From PHAA01 sp964457945 (GTDB lineage Bacteria; Bacillota; Syntrophomonadia; Syntrophomonadales; Syntrophomonadaceae): a DNA stretch of 64,000 nucleotides. The position numbers were made by a program, and so were the translations under genes. Positions 17,322-25,900 of the stretch are shown here, one piece after another. The notes beneath the pieces were generated by a model. The model had not been told where the DNA came from, made no database searches, and was given only the letters and a program-made list of their open reading frames with translations. The stretch covers positions 1 through 64,000 of the forward strand of contig CAYWFX010000007.1 of NCBI GenBank assembly GCA_964457945.1, read 5' to 3'. The first letter of the stretch is position 1. Each line of letters opens with the position of its first letter.

Positions 17322-18398
17322 TCATTTAGATAAAAATTTACTGAAAAATGATTTTTTATTTTGGGGGACGGGGTTAAGGCTGGTCCAAATTTTCTTGGCT
17401 GTGTCTTCTGGAACCCACTGCTTCCATACGTCGGGATTCTTTCGCAGCCATTCTTCAGCTGCCTTTTCTCTATTCCCGCCCTCGTTTGTCAAGTATAGGA
17501 GAATTTCTTCGTTTTGACCTCGGGTAGTCGCATATTTTTGTAAAAAGTCCAAAAGCTCTGGAGCCTTCTCATTCATACCGGAATTAGCAGCTTTCATAAC
17601 GTTACATTCAGGGTAAGAACATTTCCGACCCAGTTTCCATAACTCCTCATTGTAAGGTTCTTCGCGCAAGAGGAGCATCTTATGTCCTGCAGTAATCACA
17701 CTGGGGTCTCTAGCATAGCCAAGCCAGGCATCTCCGCGGGTATAAGCCTTATTGAGATTTGCGGACAGATTAGGTTCGGAATCGCTTGCCTGTAACATAA
17801 AAGAGCTGGACAGCTGGTAGCTTGCAAACTTTTCTGTATTTATAAGCTCTGCTGGCCATCCCCGTGGGGCATTGAAAATAATTCCCATGTTGCTGCTTGG
17901 GGATTGCCTAAATGTTTCCTTGTAATAGGTAAGGTCCTGAACTGATTTTAACCCCGGGATTAGCGGTTCGATACCACGTTCAGTATCTCCTTCCACCATG
18001 TAAAGAGGGACAAACCAGCCCTGTACGGCAGAGTAATTGGAGCCCAAAGCTTTAACCTTGCTGCTTTTTAGCATTTGCTTCCACTGCTCGGGGTAATCAG
18101 AGGTCCAAACCTCCATCATTATATCTATATCACCCTGGCTCAATGCAGCAAACAAAGGTAAAGTTTCCCCAGCGAGGTAGATGGGCTGATAACCATAGCC
18201 GTGCTCTATTATATAGCCAGCGATACGGTTATGTAACTTTATACTCTCCCATTCAGCATCGGCAAACACTATTGAGGCAGATTGCCCAGTTTTTTCTCCT
18301 CCGGTTTCCCTCCGGAAGGAAGAACATCCTGAAAGTAGAGGGTTAATGAGAATAATAAGACAGATTAGCAGGCAAAAACTTTTCCAACTTCTACGCAT
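17322..18398 (-). CDS. Glycine betaine/choline-type ABC substrate-binding lipoprotein
   Basis: A 358-residue OpuAC-type solute-binding protein. A lipoprotein signal (LLICLIILINPLLSGCSS) would anchor it by Cys at the outer face of the membrane. The mature domain shows the family start 'IVFADAEWESIKLHNRIAGYIIE' in pieces, with several Trp/Tyr residues (EVWTSDYPEQW, DAWLGYARD) that form the aromatic cage for quaternary amines. No permease or ATPase gene is adjacent, so it is an orphan. It lies directly upstream of the DUF4255 gene and divergent from the CIS operon, which is odd for a transporter part and hints at a sensing or regulatory role. Confidence 0.85.
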   Translation of the reverse strand: MRRSWKSFCLLICLIILINPLLSGCSSFRRETGGEKTGQSASIVFADAEWESIKLHNRIAGYIIEHGYGYQPIYLAGETLPLFAALSQGDIDIMMEVWTSDYPEQWKQMLKSSKVKALGSNYSAVQGWFVPLYMVEGDTERGIEPLIPGLKSVQDLTYYKETFRQSPSSNMGIIFNAPRGWPAELINTEKFASYQLSSSFMLQASDSEPNLSANLNKAYTRGDAWLGYARDPSVITAGHKMLLLREEPYNEELWKLGRKCSYPECNVMKAANSGMNEKAPELLDFLQKYATTRGQNEEILLYLTNEGGNREKAAEEWLRKNPDVWKQWVPEDTAKKIWTSLNPVPQNKKSFFSKFLSK

Positions 18399-18510
18399 AA
18401 GAACTCCTTTATAAGTATATAGTCACAGATAATCTTTACTAGTTTATAGCTTAAGCTGAAAGCGTGAATTAATAAACTACTGATTTATTGGATAAATATT
18501 GTAACCTATA

Positions 18511-18538
18511 TTGAATTTAACAAAATATGTGCTAAAAT
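18511..18538 (+). promoter_or_regulatory. Candidate sigma-A promoter for the CIS operon
   Basis: TTGAAT (18511-18516), a 16-nt spacer and TAAAAT (18533-18538) resemble -35/-10 elements. This would start a transcript near 18,545, about 500 nt before the sheath gene. Seen by eye only; the region is AT-rich and chance matches are likely. Confidence 0.4.
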
Positions 18539-18620
18539 ACAAGAAAACTTTATAAAAACAGCTATGCTGACAAATTCTTTAAATTACTAACTATAAAGCT
18601 GTATTTTGGGGAGGTGAGTA

Positions 18621-18704
18621 TTGATAGCAGCTATAAGAGATGTTGAAGTCGCTATTGATAGCTGCAACATTCACCTGGGTAGATTGAGAGAGGTAGATTT
18701 GTAA
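18621..18704 (+). CDS. Possible 27-residue leader peptide
   Basis: A TTG codon at 18621 sits behind GGGGAGGTGAG at good spacing and opens a 27-residue frame (begins IAAIRDVEVAID) ending in TAA at 18702-18704. The ribosome site is better than that of the sheath gene downstream. It overlaps an inverted repeat (GCAGCTAT/ATAGCTGC), so its translation could alter leader folding. It could equally be the relic of a longer gene. I recognise no family. Confidence 0.3.
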   Translation: MIAAIRDVEVAIDSCNIHLGRLREVDL

Positions 18705-19049
18705 ACCTAATCAGTAAGTTCTAGCTGTACAAGCTGATTTACTGCCCCAGACCAAAGACTGGGGTAAGAGTTGAGTTGTTCTAGAATACACAGGAGTAAA
18801 TATGTTATTTATTATCAGTGGACCCACGGCGGTATATTGGGCGCAAGCGATAGATGGATAGCATATAAGCATTAAACTTATTCATGTCAGGAAGAAGCTA
18901 ACCTTATTAATCAGTATTTAAGCTAATAAGAATTTTGTGGGATTAACTAGAAGAATATTTATTCTATTTGGAAAGGAGGGACCTGGTTTCTGGGTTATAC
19001 AGGTGTGTAACTAGTTGACATTTGTGTAAAGATCAGCAACCGGAAATGA

Positions 19050-20777
19050 ATGCCAGAGTATTTATCACCAGGAGTCTATGTTGAGGAGTTTGAAAGTGGT
19101 GGCAAACCCATGGAGGGAGCTAGTACCAGCACTGGTGGTTTCCTCGGCCTAGCAGAAAAGGGACCAGCCGAAGGTTTACCCGAGCTGATCACCAATTTTG
19201 GCGATTTTTTGAGGACATTCGGTGGCTATCTATCTGAAAACGCATTTGAAGAATATCGCTATCTGGCCTATGGAGTCGAACATTTCTTCATTAATGGGGG
19301 ATCGCGCTGTTATGTGATGCGGGTAATACCTCCCGATGCCAGAGCGGCTACTAATTACACGGAGGAAACCCAGGACTCATTGGTACTGAAAGTTACCGCC
19401 TGTAATCCTGGTATGTGGGGGGATAAGTTAAGACTATTGTTTACCCCTTCCAGCAAAGCTAAAACCCCAATTCTTGAAGTAATAGGAGATAAAGAGTACC
19501 GGGTCAAAAATAGTGCCGGTTTTAATCCCGGTGATATAGCTGTATTTAATAATGGTGAAAGCAAATCCGTTAACCGGGTTCTTAGAGCTCAGGACAATGT
19601 AATTGAATTAGCCGAAGCTCTGCAAGGAGACGTAGTGGATATGCAGTTGGTTCCGACGATGCTTCTTTCCACCGCTGAGTTTAGCCTGCAGGTCTTTTAC
19701 GGCAGCGAAGCGGAAAACTACGAGAAGTTGTCGTTCAACCCAGCAGCAGCCAACTATGTAGAAAAGAAATTGGCTCGTTCCAGTATGATTAAAGTGGAGC
19801 ATAACCCGGCGGTAGGCGAAGGAACTCCTTTTGACATCATCGCTGGAGACAAGGCTGGCGAAGAGGAGTTCTGGATGGGTCTTTCTAATGGGAGCGATGG
19901 TTCTCTGGGAGCCCTTTCAGCCGCCGATTTCATGGGTGAAGACCGGGGTCCGGGCAAGCGAACCGGGATTCAGGCCTTTATAGATAATGATGAATCCAGT
20001 ATTATGGCGGTTCCAGGTGTAACTGACCCCAATGTACAATTGGCCTTGGTAGCGCACTGTGAGAACCTGACCAGCCGTTTTGCAGTTCTTGATATACCCA
20101 GGGAATTAAAGAAGGTAGCAGAGGTACAGACTCACCGGAATATATTTGATTCCCATTATGCTGCTCTCTATCATCCTTGGCTGCAGGTATTTGACCCCTT
20201 GGATAAACGCAATATCTTTGTTCCCCCTTCAGGATCTGTACTTGGTATCTATTCCCGTTCGGATAATACCCGCGGAGTACATAAAGCCCCGGCAAATGAA
20301 GTAGTACGGGCATGTGTGGGTCTGGACTGCCAGTATAATAAAGGAGAACAGGATATATTAAATCCTAAAGGAGTTAACTTGATCCGGACCTTTACCGGTC
20401 AGGGTATCCGGGTATGGGGAGCACGTACCTGTACTTCCAACGCTATTTGGAAATATGTAAACGTGAGAAGGCTATTCATCTTTTTGGAGCAGTCGATTAA
20501 GAATGGCAGCAACTGGGTAGTATTCGAACCGAATGATGAAAAACTTTGGGCAAGGGTTCAGCGTACCATCTACAGCTTCCTGCTAGGAGTTTGGAGGGGT
20601 GGCGCTTTAATGGGAGGAACACCGGATGAAGCCTTCTTCGTCAGAGTGGACCGTTCTACCATGACCCAGGATGACATTGACAATGGTCGTCTGATATGTG
20701 TTATCGGTGTAGCACCGGTAAAACCAGCCGAGTTTGTCATCTTCAGAATCACCCAGAAAACTGCTGATAGCGAATAA
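19050..20777 (+). CDS. Contractile tail sheath protein
   Basis: A 575-residue sheath protein, the contractile outer tube. The N-terminus PEYLSPGVYVEEFESGG followed by STGGFLGLAEKGP is the hallmark of phage/CIS sheaths. The C-terminal third (VNVRRLFIFLEQSIKNG, FEPNDEKLWARVQ, GVAPVKPAEFVIFRI) is the conserved core that docks on the tube and forms the donor strands. Only one sheath gene is present, unlike the three in Afp/PVC loci. The ATG at 19050 is chosen for the family N-terminus, although its ribosome site (CGGAAA) is weak. It is the first conventional gene of a long operon. Confidence 0.95.
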   Translation: MPEYLSPGVYVEEFESGGKPMEGASTSTGGFLGLAEKGPAEGLPELITNFGDFLRTFGGYLSENAFEEYRYLAYGVEHFFINGGSRCYVMRVIPPDARAATNYTEETQDSLVLKVTACNPGMWGDKLRLLFTPSSKAKTPILEVIGDKEYRVKNSAGFNPGDIAVFNNGESKSVNRVLRAQDNVIELAEALQGDVVDMQLVPTMLLSTAEFSLQVFYGSEAENYEKLSFNPAAANYVEKKLARSSMIKVEHNPAVGEGTPFDIIAGDKAGEEEFWMGLSNGSDGSLGALSAADFMGEDRGPGKRTGIQAFIDNDESSIMAVPGVTDPNVQLALVAHCENLTSRFAVLDIPRELKKVAEVQTHRNIFDSHYAALYHPWLQVFDPLDKRNIFVPPSGSVLGIYSRSDNTRGVHKAPANEVVRACVGLDCQYNKGEQDILNPKGVNLIRTFTGQGIRVWGARTCTSNAIWKYVNVRRLFIFLEQSIKNGSNWVVFEPNDEKLWARVQRTIYSFLLGVWRGGALMGGTPDEAFFVRVDRSTMTQDDIDNGRLICVIGVAPVKPAEFVIFRITQKTADSE

Positions 20778-20801
20778 TCTGTTTTGAAAGGAGAGTAAAA
20801 A

Positions 20802-21242
20802 ATGGCTGATCGTGTTGATCCCTACAGGAGTTATCGATTTTCGGTCGAAATTGACGGAATTACTGAAGCATATTTTACTGAGGTTACAGGTATTGAAGCA
20901 TCATACGATGTAATCGAGTTTCGCAGTGGAGATATGAGCGGTGCTTACTGGAAGCTCCCCGGTCTTGTTCAGAATCCTACACTTACTCTGAAACAGGGAG
21001 TTACTGACAACCTGGAAATCTACGAATGGTTTAAAGGTGAACCGGCCCACTCCGGGACAGTAGAACGCAAGGATGTTACTATCAAAGCCGTTGATAGCGA
21101 TAATTCGACCGAACTGGCCGTATGGACCTTTTATGATGCTTGGCCCTGCAAATATACGACCTCTGATTTTAATGCCAGCGAGTCGGCGGTAGTTATAGAA
21201 ACTTTGGAACTTGCCTATGAGGGCTTCTTGAGGTCCAAATAA
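20802..21242 (+). CDS. CIS inner tube protein (gp19-like), copy 1
   Basis: A 146-residue tube protein of the T4 gp19/Hcp-like fold. The typical opening DPYRSYRFSVEIDGI and 'YFTEVTGIEASYDV', the middle 'LTLKQGVTDNLEIYEWF' and the end 'SESAVVIETLELAYEGF' match CIS tube proteins. It follows the sheath gene by 24 nt with GAAAGGAGAG before its ATG. A near-identical copy lies 75 nt downstream. Stacked hexamers of this protein should form the lumen that holds cargo. The two copies differ mainly at residues ~45-60, the probable surface loop. Confidence 0.93.
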   Translation: MADRVDPYRSYRFSVEIDGITEAYFTEVTGIEASYDVIEFRSGDMSGAYWKLPGLVQNPTLTLKQGVTDNLEIYEWFKGEPAHSGTVERKDVTIKAVDSDNSTELAVWTFYDAWPCKYTTSDFNASESAVVIETLELAYEGFLRSK

Positions 21243-21260
21243 GCTATAAACTGGAGATAA

Positions 21261-21282
21261 GTTGGTATTTATAATACCTGCT
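21261..21282 (+). repeat. Intergenic hairpin after tube copy 1
   Basis: After a conserved CTGGAGATAA, the sequence forms GTTGGTAT-TTATA-ATACCTGC, an imperfect stem with a five-pair GGTAT/ATACC core. A homologous, stronger hairpin follows the second tube gene, so this segment was duplicated with the gene. It may tune the relative levels of the transcript by RNase processing. Confidence 0.5.
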
Positions 21283-21317
21283 TATTTACCTCTGATCTGT
21301 ATGGAGGAGAGTAAAAA

Positions 21318-21752
21318 ATGGCTGATCGCGTTGATCCCTTCAGGAGTTACCGATTTTCAATGGAAATTGACGGAATTACTGAAGCATATTTTACTGAGGT
21401 TACGGGTATTGAAGCATCATACGATGTATTCTTTTTTTCCACTGGTGATATCGATAACTCCACTAGCTTATCAGGCCTTGTTCGTAACCCTTCCCTTACA
21501 CTCAAACAGGGAGTTACTGACAACATAGAAATCTACGAATGGTTTAAAGGTGAACTAGCCCACACCGGGGCAGTGGAACGCAAGGATGTTACTATTAAAG
21601 CCGTCGATGAGACACAGGCCGAACTGGCAGTATGGACCTTTTATGATGCTTGGCCCTGCAAGTATGTGGCTTCTGATTTTAATGCCAGCGAGTCGGCGGT
21701 AGTGATCGAAACTTTGGAACTTGCCTACGAGGGTTTCTTGAGGTCAAAATAG
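21318..21752 (+). CDS. CIS inner tube protein (gp19-like), copy 2
   Basis: A 144-residue close paralogue of the preceding tube protein; the first 45 and last 80 residues are almost unchanged at both protein and DNA level. Differences cluster around residues 42-58, where FFFSTGDIDNSTSLSGL replaces the segment with MSGAYWKLPGL. It starts behind GGAGGAGAG. Recent tandem duplication with a diverged loop suggests a specialised ring, such as one at the baseplate or top end, or a mixed tube. The intergenic hairpin is duplicated as well. Confidence 0.93.
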   Translation: MADRVDPFRSYRFSMEIDGITEAYFTEVTGIEASYDVFFFSTGDIDNSTSLSGLVRNPSLTLKQGVTDNIEIYEWFKGELAHTGAVERKDVTIKAVDETQAELAVWTFYDAWPCKYVASDFNASESAVVIETLELAYEGFLRSK

Positions 21753-21769
21753 AAAAAACTGGAGATAAG

Positions 21770-21790
21770 GCGGGTATTTAGTATACCCGC
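21770..21790 (+). repeat. Intergenic hairpin after tube copy 2
   Basis: GCGGGTAT (21770-21777) pairs perfectly with ATACCCGC (21783-21790) over a 5-nt loop. The following bases (TCCTTTACC) have no long T run, so it is a weak terminator or an mRNA-stabilising/processing stem between highly expressed tube genes and the lower-demand genes after them. Confidence 0.6.
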
Positions 21791-21826
21791 TCCTTTACCT
21801 CCTGTTTTAAATGGGTTGTGTATAAT

Positions 21827-22255
21827 ATGGCAGTAAAAAAAAACAATAGAAAAAAAGCCACTCAAGACGTGGTGCGAACGGGGGATAATGGGATGTCCTT
21901 TGAAACAGAATTTGAATTTGTATTACCCAAAGGCTATATAGATGAAAAGGGTGACCTACAGCGTAAAGGCGTAATGCGTCTGGCCACGGCGGCTGATGAA
22001 ATATTGCCCCTGCGCGACCCTAGGGTTCAACAAAACTCGGGCTATCTCACTATCATTGTTTTGTCCCGGGTGATTACTAAACTGGGTGACGTGAGGGCCA
22101 TTGATACCAAAACCATAGAAAAACTCTTTACAGTTGATCTGGCTTATTTGCAGGATTTCTACCAACGTATAAACGAAATGGAAAATCCTAATATTCGGGT
22201 AGTTTGCCCACGATGTGAGCATGAGTTTGAAACTGAAGTAAATTTTCCCGGATAA
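21827..22255 (+). CDS. Tail assembly chaperone-like protein with zinc ribbon
   Basis: A 142-residue protein resembling the tail assembly chaperones of Mu-like phages and CISs: 'FEFVLPKGYIDEKGDLQRKG' leads to 'MRLATAADEILPL', a helical middle 'VLSRVITKLGDVRAI', and a C-terminal CPRCEHEFE that has half of a zinc-ribbon pattern. The ATG at 21827 is preferred over the GTG at 21818, though no strong ribosome site is visible. In phages this gene is the short product of a programmed -1 frameshift pair (lambda G/GT type), and here too a start-less frame overlaps its 3' end at a slippery heptamer. Confidence 0.7.
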   Translation: MAVKKNNRKKATQDVVRTGDNGMSFETEFEFVLPKGYIDEKGDLQRKGVMRLATAADEILPLRDPRVQQNSGYLTIIVLSRVITKLGDVRAIDTKTIEKLFTVDLAYLQDFYQRINEMENPNIRVVCPRCEHEFETEVNFPG

Positions 22256-22458
22256 CCAGTGGGATCAAACAATATCCTGTTGACCGTATTTATGAAGAAG
22301 TGGCATTTATAGGATATTATTTCCACTGGCACCATGATGACATAATGGCCATGGAGCACCGTGACCGCCGTCGGTGGTGTGAGCAAATTTCACGTATTAA
22401 CCGTCAAATGAGCGATGAACCGAAAAACATGTTCGATGTTATTAACAAGAAGAGGTGA
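22237..22458 (+). CDS. DUF6760-type small protein frame, likely made by -1 frameshift
   Basis: An open frame from just after a TGA at 22234 to the TGA at 22456. It encodes YPVDRIYEEVAFIGYYFHW, then an acidic/basic helix with MEHRDRRRWCEQISRI, which matches the short DUF6760 family of phage-tail and CIS loci. It contains no ATG, GTG or TTG before that conserved part, so ordinary initiation is unlikely (ATC at 22264 would be the only near-cognate start). It overlaps the end of the chaperone gene in the -1 frame, with A AAT TTT at 22240-22246 inside the overlap. A fusion of about 208 residues would result. Confidence 0.75.
   Translation, partial: SKFSRITSGIKQYPVDRIYEEVAFIGYYFHWHHDDIMAMEHRDRRRWCEQISRINRQMSDEPKNMFDVINKKR
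22240..22246 (+). promoter_or_regulatory. Slippery heptamer A AAT TTT (candidate -1 frameshift site)
   Basis: In the chaperone frame the codons read GTA AAT TTT CCC GGA TAA. The seven bases AAATTTT have the X XXY YYZ form in the correct phase; slipping one base back gives AAA and TTT codons with good re-pairing. They lie within 22237-22255, the only segment where both frames are open. A 5-bp stem GGATA/TATCC begins 3 nt downstream, which is a weak and rather close stimulator. Type of site is well known; its use here is inferred. Confidence 0.65.
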
Positions 22459-22466
22459 ATTAAACG

Positions 22467-22904
22467 GTGTCAAGACCCGGTTTGGATCCTGGTTTGGCCT
22501 TTCGCTTCAAGGTCGAACTTGACGGTCTTCTTATTGCTAATTTTGCAGAAGTGTCGGGGTTGGAAGCCGAAACCGAAGTTACGGTTGTCCGCGAAGGCGG
22601 GGTTAACGAGTATGAGCATCATTTTATTACCATTCGGAAGTATCCGCCTCTAGTTTTAAAACGGGGCTTTACTAACACCACCGAACTTTGGAGTTGGTAT
22701 GATGGAACTACCGCAGGGAAGTTGCAGCGTAAGAATGGATCAATAATTTTGCTGGATGCTAGTGGGCAGGAAGCTTGTAGATGGAACTTTATGGGATCAT
22801 ACCCGATTAAATGGGTAGGACCTCAACTTAGAGCTAATGCCAGTGAGGTAGCAATAGAGTCCTTGGAAATAGTCCATCAGGGATTAACGGTTATCAAATC
22901 GTGA
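22467..22904 (+). CDS. Third tube/tail protein (gp19-like, Afp5-type)
   Basis: A 145-residue gp19-fold protein, distant from the two upstream tube copies: 'LAFRFKVELDGLLIANFAEVSGLEAETEV', 'YPPLVLKRGF', 'LWSWYDG', and a C-terminal 'NASEVAIESLEIVHQGL'. It starts at GTG behind AAGAGGTGA, which overlaps the end of the DUF6760-type frame. In extracellular CISs the most baseplate-proximal tube ring is made by such a diverged paralogue (Afp5/Pvc5), which adapts the tube to the LysM/hub proteins encoded downstream. That role fits its position here. Confidence 0.85.
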   Translation: MSRPGLDPGLAFRFKVELDGLLIANFAEVSGLEAETEVTVVREGGVNEYEHHFITIRKYPPLVLKRGFTNTTELWSWYDGTTAGKLQRKNGSIILLDASGQEACRWNFMGSYPIKWVGPQLRANASEVAIESLEIVHQGLTVIKS

Positions 22905-22956
22905 CGGTTTCGGCCTGACTTTATTCGGGTCGTTACTGTTTCTGGGGGAATCTAAA

Positions 22957-25900
22957 ATGTTATTGCTGCGGCAATTAAAACCGCTAAGACTAAGTACCTG
23001 GAGGCAGCGCCAGTCATTTGCCGACCGGATTAAAAACAAGTATCTATTGCCCGGCAACTATCCCTTCAGGCCGCTTCATTTGATCTGGCGACTTGGCAAT
23101 CGTACTGCCAACCCACTTGCGTCGGGACCGGTCAATATAAATCTCAAATTGCTGCTGGAGCAAATGAGATCTGTAAGCAGGTCATATGACGGCAAGCTTT
23201 CTCGTCTGCCATTAGCAATAGCAGGTAAATCCCCAATACAGGCATTGTCTTCATCCAGTCATAATAAGGTTTTTGAGCAAGGGTACCGGAACCAGTTAAA
23301 AAGTACCTTGGGCAGTAATATGATTCATAATCCATCAGGTCCTAAGCAAAATTACAGCATGGTAGGGAAAAATAGTCCTGCTGCTTTGTTGCCGAATCTG
23401 CTGCAAAGCTATTCCGGTTTAAATACTGACCAACGCCGTGAATCTTCCTTGTCACAATCACAGATGAATAGGATTAAAAAACAGAACAACCAGTTGTGGA
23501 CGTCAAGTCATATTAAGATGACTCCTCCTGAAAAAACAGGTCGTAAGCCGATATCAAAACATAACTTGTCGGGCATTAGAAGGTTACACTTTTCCCTGAC
23601 GATACCTGTGAGAAAAGCGCGGTCAAGGCAGAAGTTGAGAAGGGATGGATTAGTGCCTGGGGATGGAGAAATGCTTAGTGCTCCACCTGTCAAGAAGATA
23701 GCGCTTGGTCAAAGAGTGATTATTCAGGCGTCCCGAAAAGAGCAGAAGAGTGCTAATGATACCGTCTTACGACGATGGTTTAGAGCGCAATCAAAGTCCG
23801 GTGATACTATATCTCCGCATATTGATTCTAGAACAATGTTGTCCATGAATCAATATAGGCTTATTACTCGTAGTGTTGCTGGAGTTAACCGGGCGTATGG
23901 TCTCAATATCTTCAGTAAACTAAATGATTTGATGACAGGTTTGCCTTCCGACATGGGGTTGGAGGCAAAGAGTTCATGGCCGGTTAAGCTGAATTATGCT
24001 ATAACTAGTCCTGATCAGGCAATTACTGCAAATACTTCAGCCGCTTCTAAAACTTTTCCAGGACAGGCAGGGAACCGTTTTAGTAATCACTATGTTCAAA
24101 GACAAAAGCAGGTATTAAGGCGGAGAGAGACTGATTTATACCAGGCTAAACAACGACCATCGTTATTACTAAGCCGACCGCTAATATCAGCAAAGACTGG
24201 TTTAGACCTGATTAAGAAGCAAGTATCGCTATTACCAGTCGGGTTACTGATGTCGAAAAGAACTAATTTAGAACAGGCTAAGCAAGCCGAACGTTCACAT
24301 AATCCTGCTTTTTCAGCTGCCCAATCTGGCAGTTCGGATGCCAGGATTAAAGTTCAGAATAAAACTGGCACTAGACAATTAAATTCATATCCCGTTTCTC
24401 AATCAATACAGATTAGCCGATATAGTATGATTGGAACTTCCAAGGGCAAACTCGGTAAACAATTGGGTACCAATCTGTCATATGTGAAAGGGAAGGGAAT
24501 ACCTTATTATTTCGGTGTACCAGGCTATGATGGTGGAAGTCAGAGGAGTATAGCTCTACAATATCTCCACAGGGGTTTTATTAGAGATTTATCCAAGCAG
24601 CAGTCGGTTAACTTTCGAAATGTACTTGCAGTCAATCGTTCCACGAGGAATATATATTTGGATGGTGGACGTAACAGTTTTTACCCTGCTTCACCACTTG
24701 CAGCGGGCCCAGGGGCAAGGAGAGTCAAGCTGCCATGGCAAAACCGGGTAAAAACTGTTGGGGGAAATGTCCGTGGGTACGATAATGATGCGATTTTTCG
24801 TACTATCAGAAAGTATAACAATTTAAATGATGATAGTATAACTACAACCACGGCTCCGCCGTCGACAGAGGCTCACCCTTCACCCATCGGGAACTACCGA
24901 TGTTCCCGATGGTCACCTATTAAGGTTGCGGGTACTACCCCCTACGGGGACGCGCCATATGCCGTAAACGGCACGGCTAATGTTGTTGATGCTCTCTTTC
25001 GTTCGCGATTAATGTTGCGGCGCAAGCCGGGTTTTCTTTATAAGTTAATTAGGGAGATAGGCAACCCAGTCCAAGCTGCTCACCGGGTAAATTTGGCTAG
25101 CAGAACTCTTGGCAGGAATGGGATATTTGATCAGTTACCGGAAAGGTATCTGGATGGTGGGGATTTAACTGCTCGAAGTCAAATACTGTTTGCCACCAAA
25201 AAAATGCTTTCCCCTAATCATTCCGAGAAATTTAGCTACTATAAAAAGGCAATGGCTGCTGTAGCAGAGAACGGACCAAGTCTGAGAGCTTATCATGTTC
25301 CAGCTAATTCGCATTTGAAAGAATTGAAAATACTAGCCCGAAATCGAGTCGCGGCAAAAAGCAATAGCAGGATGGCTGGCAAGCTAATGCTGTTAATGGC
25401 TGATTATAGAAATAGCAGTTATTCTTTTTTAGCTTCAGGCAGACCAGCAATGATAATGAGCCAAGCTACTGCTAAAAATGTAAATAGTAACCTAGCCATG
25501 CCAAGTAGATCACAGGATATTAATTCTGGTTATGGTAGGGCTAAGCCGGAAAATTCAAATCTCATCAACGGAAGAACTGGCATGAGATGGAAAAAAGATA
25601 ATTTTTATAGTTTTATCTATCAAAAAACGTTAATGGCTGCTATAGCAGGTGACGGACCAGGCCTGAGTGCTTATCATGCAACAGCTAATTCGAAGGCGAA
25701 AGAATTGCAGATACAGGCCCGGAATCGAGTGGCAGAACGAAGTAATAGCAGTATGGTTGGCAAGTTACTCCCGTTGGTCAAAAAATCCAATAAATTGCGC
25801 GATTATGGGGGATACGAGGACCAGAAAATCCTCCCCGGCGGAAACTCATCCAGCATGGTACCCTTTGCACAGCTGATATCAAGCTCAGTAGGCGCAATCA

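Larger units (their letters stand above)
18399..19049. other. Long structured leader upstream of the CIS operon
   Basis: About 650 bases without a conventional gene. It contains a sigma-A-like promoter (18511-18538), an inverted repeat GCAGCTAT...ATAGCTGC (18627-18662), a strong hairpin CCCCAG-8 nt-CTGGGG (18745-18764), and a good orphan ribosome-binding site GGAAAGGAGGG near 18970-18980 that is not followed by an ATG/GTG/TTG frame. The sheath gene itself has only a weak site. I see no match to a known riboswitch by eye. Confidence 0.5.

Noticed and set aside
18621..18764. Known riboswitch (cyclic di-GMP, glycine, cobalamin) before the CIS operon
   Set aside because: No consensus core of these classes is visible in the leader; only generic hairpins are seen.
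22259..22312. GTG at 22259 as the start of the DUF6760-type protein
   Set aside because: That GTG is in another frame, which closes at a TAG after 17 codons without reaching the conserved segment.
25667..25876. Separate small gene inside the giant protein gene
   Set aside because: It is an out-of-frame shadow with no ribosome site; the main frame shows repeat conservation in codon phase.
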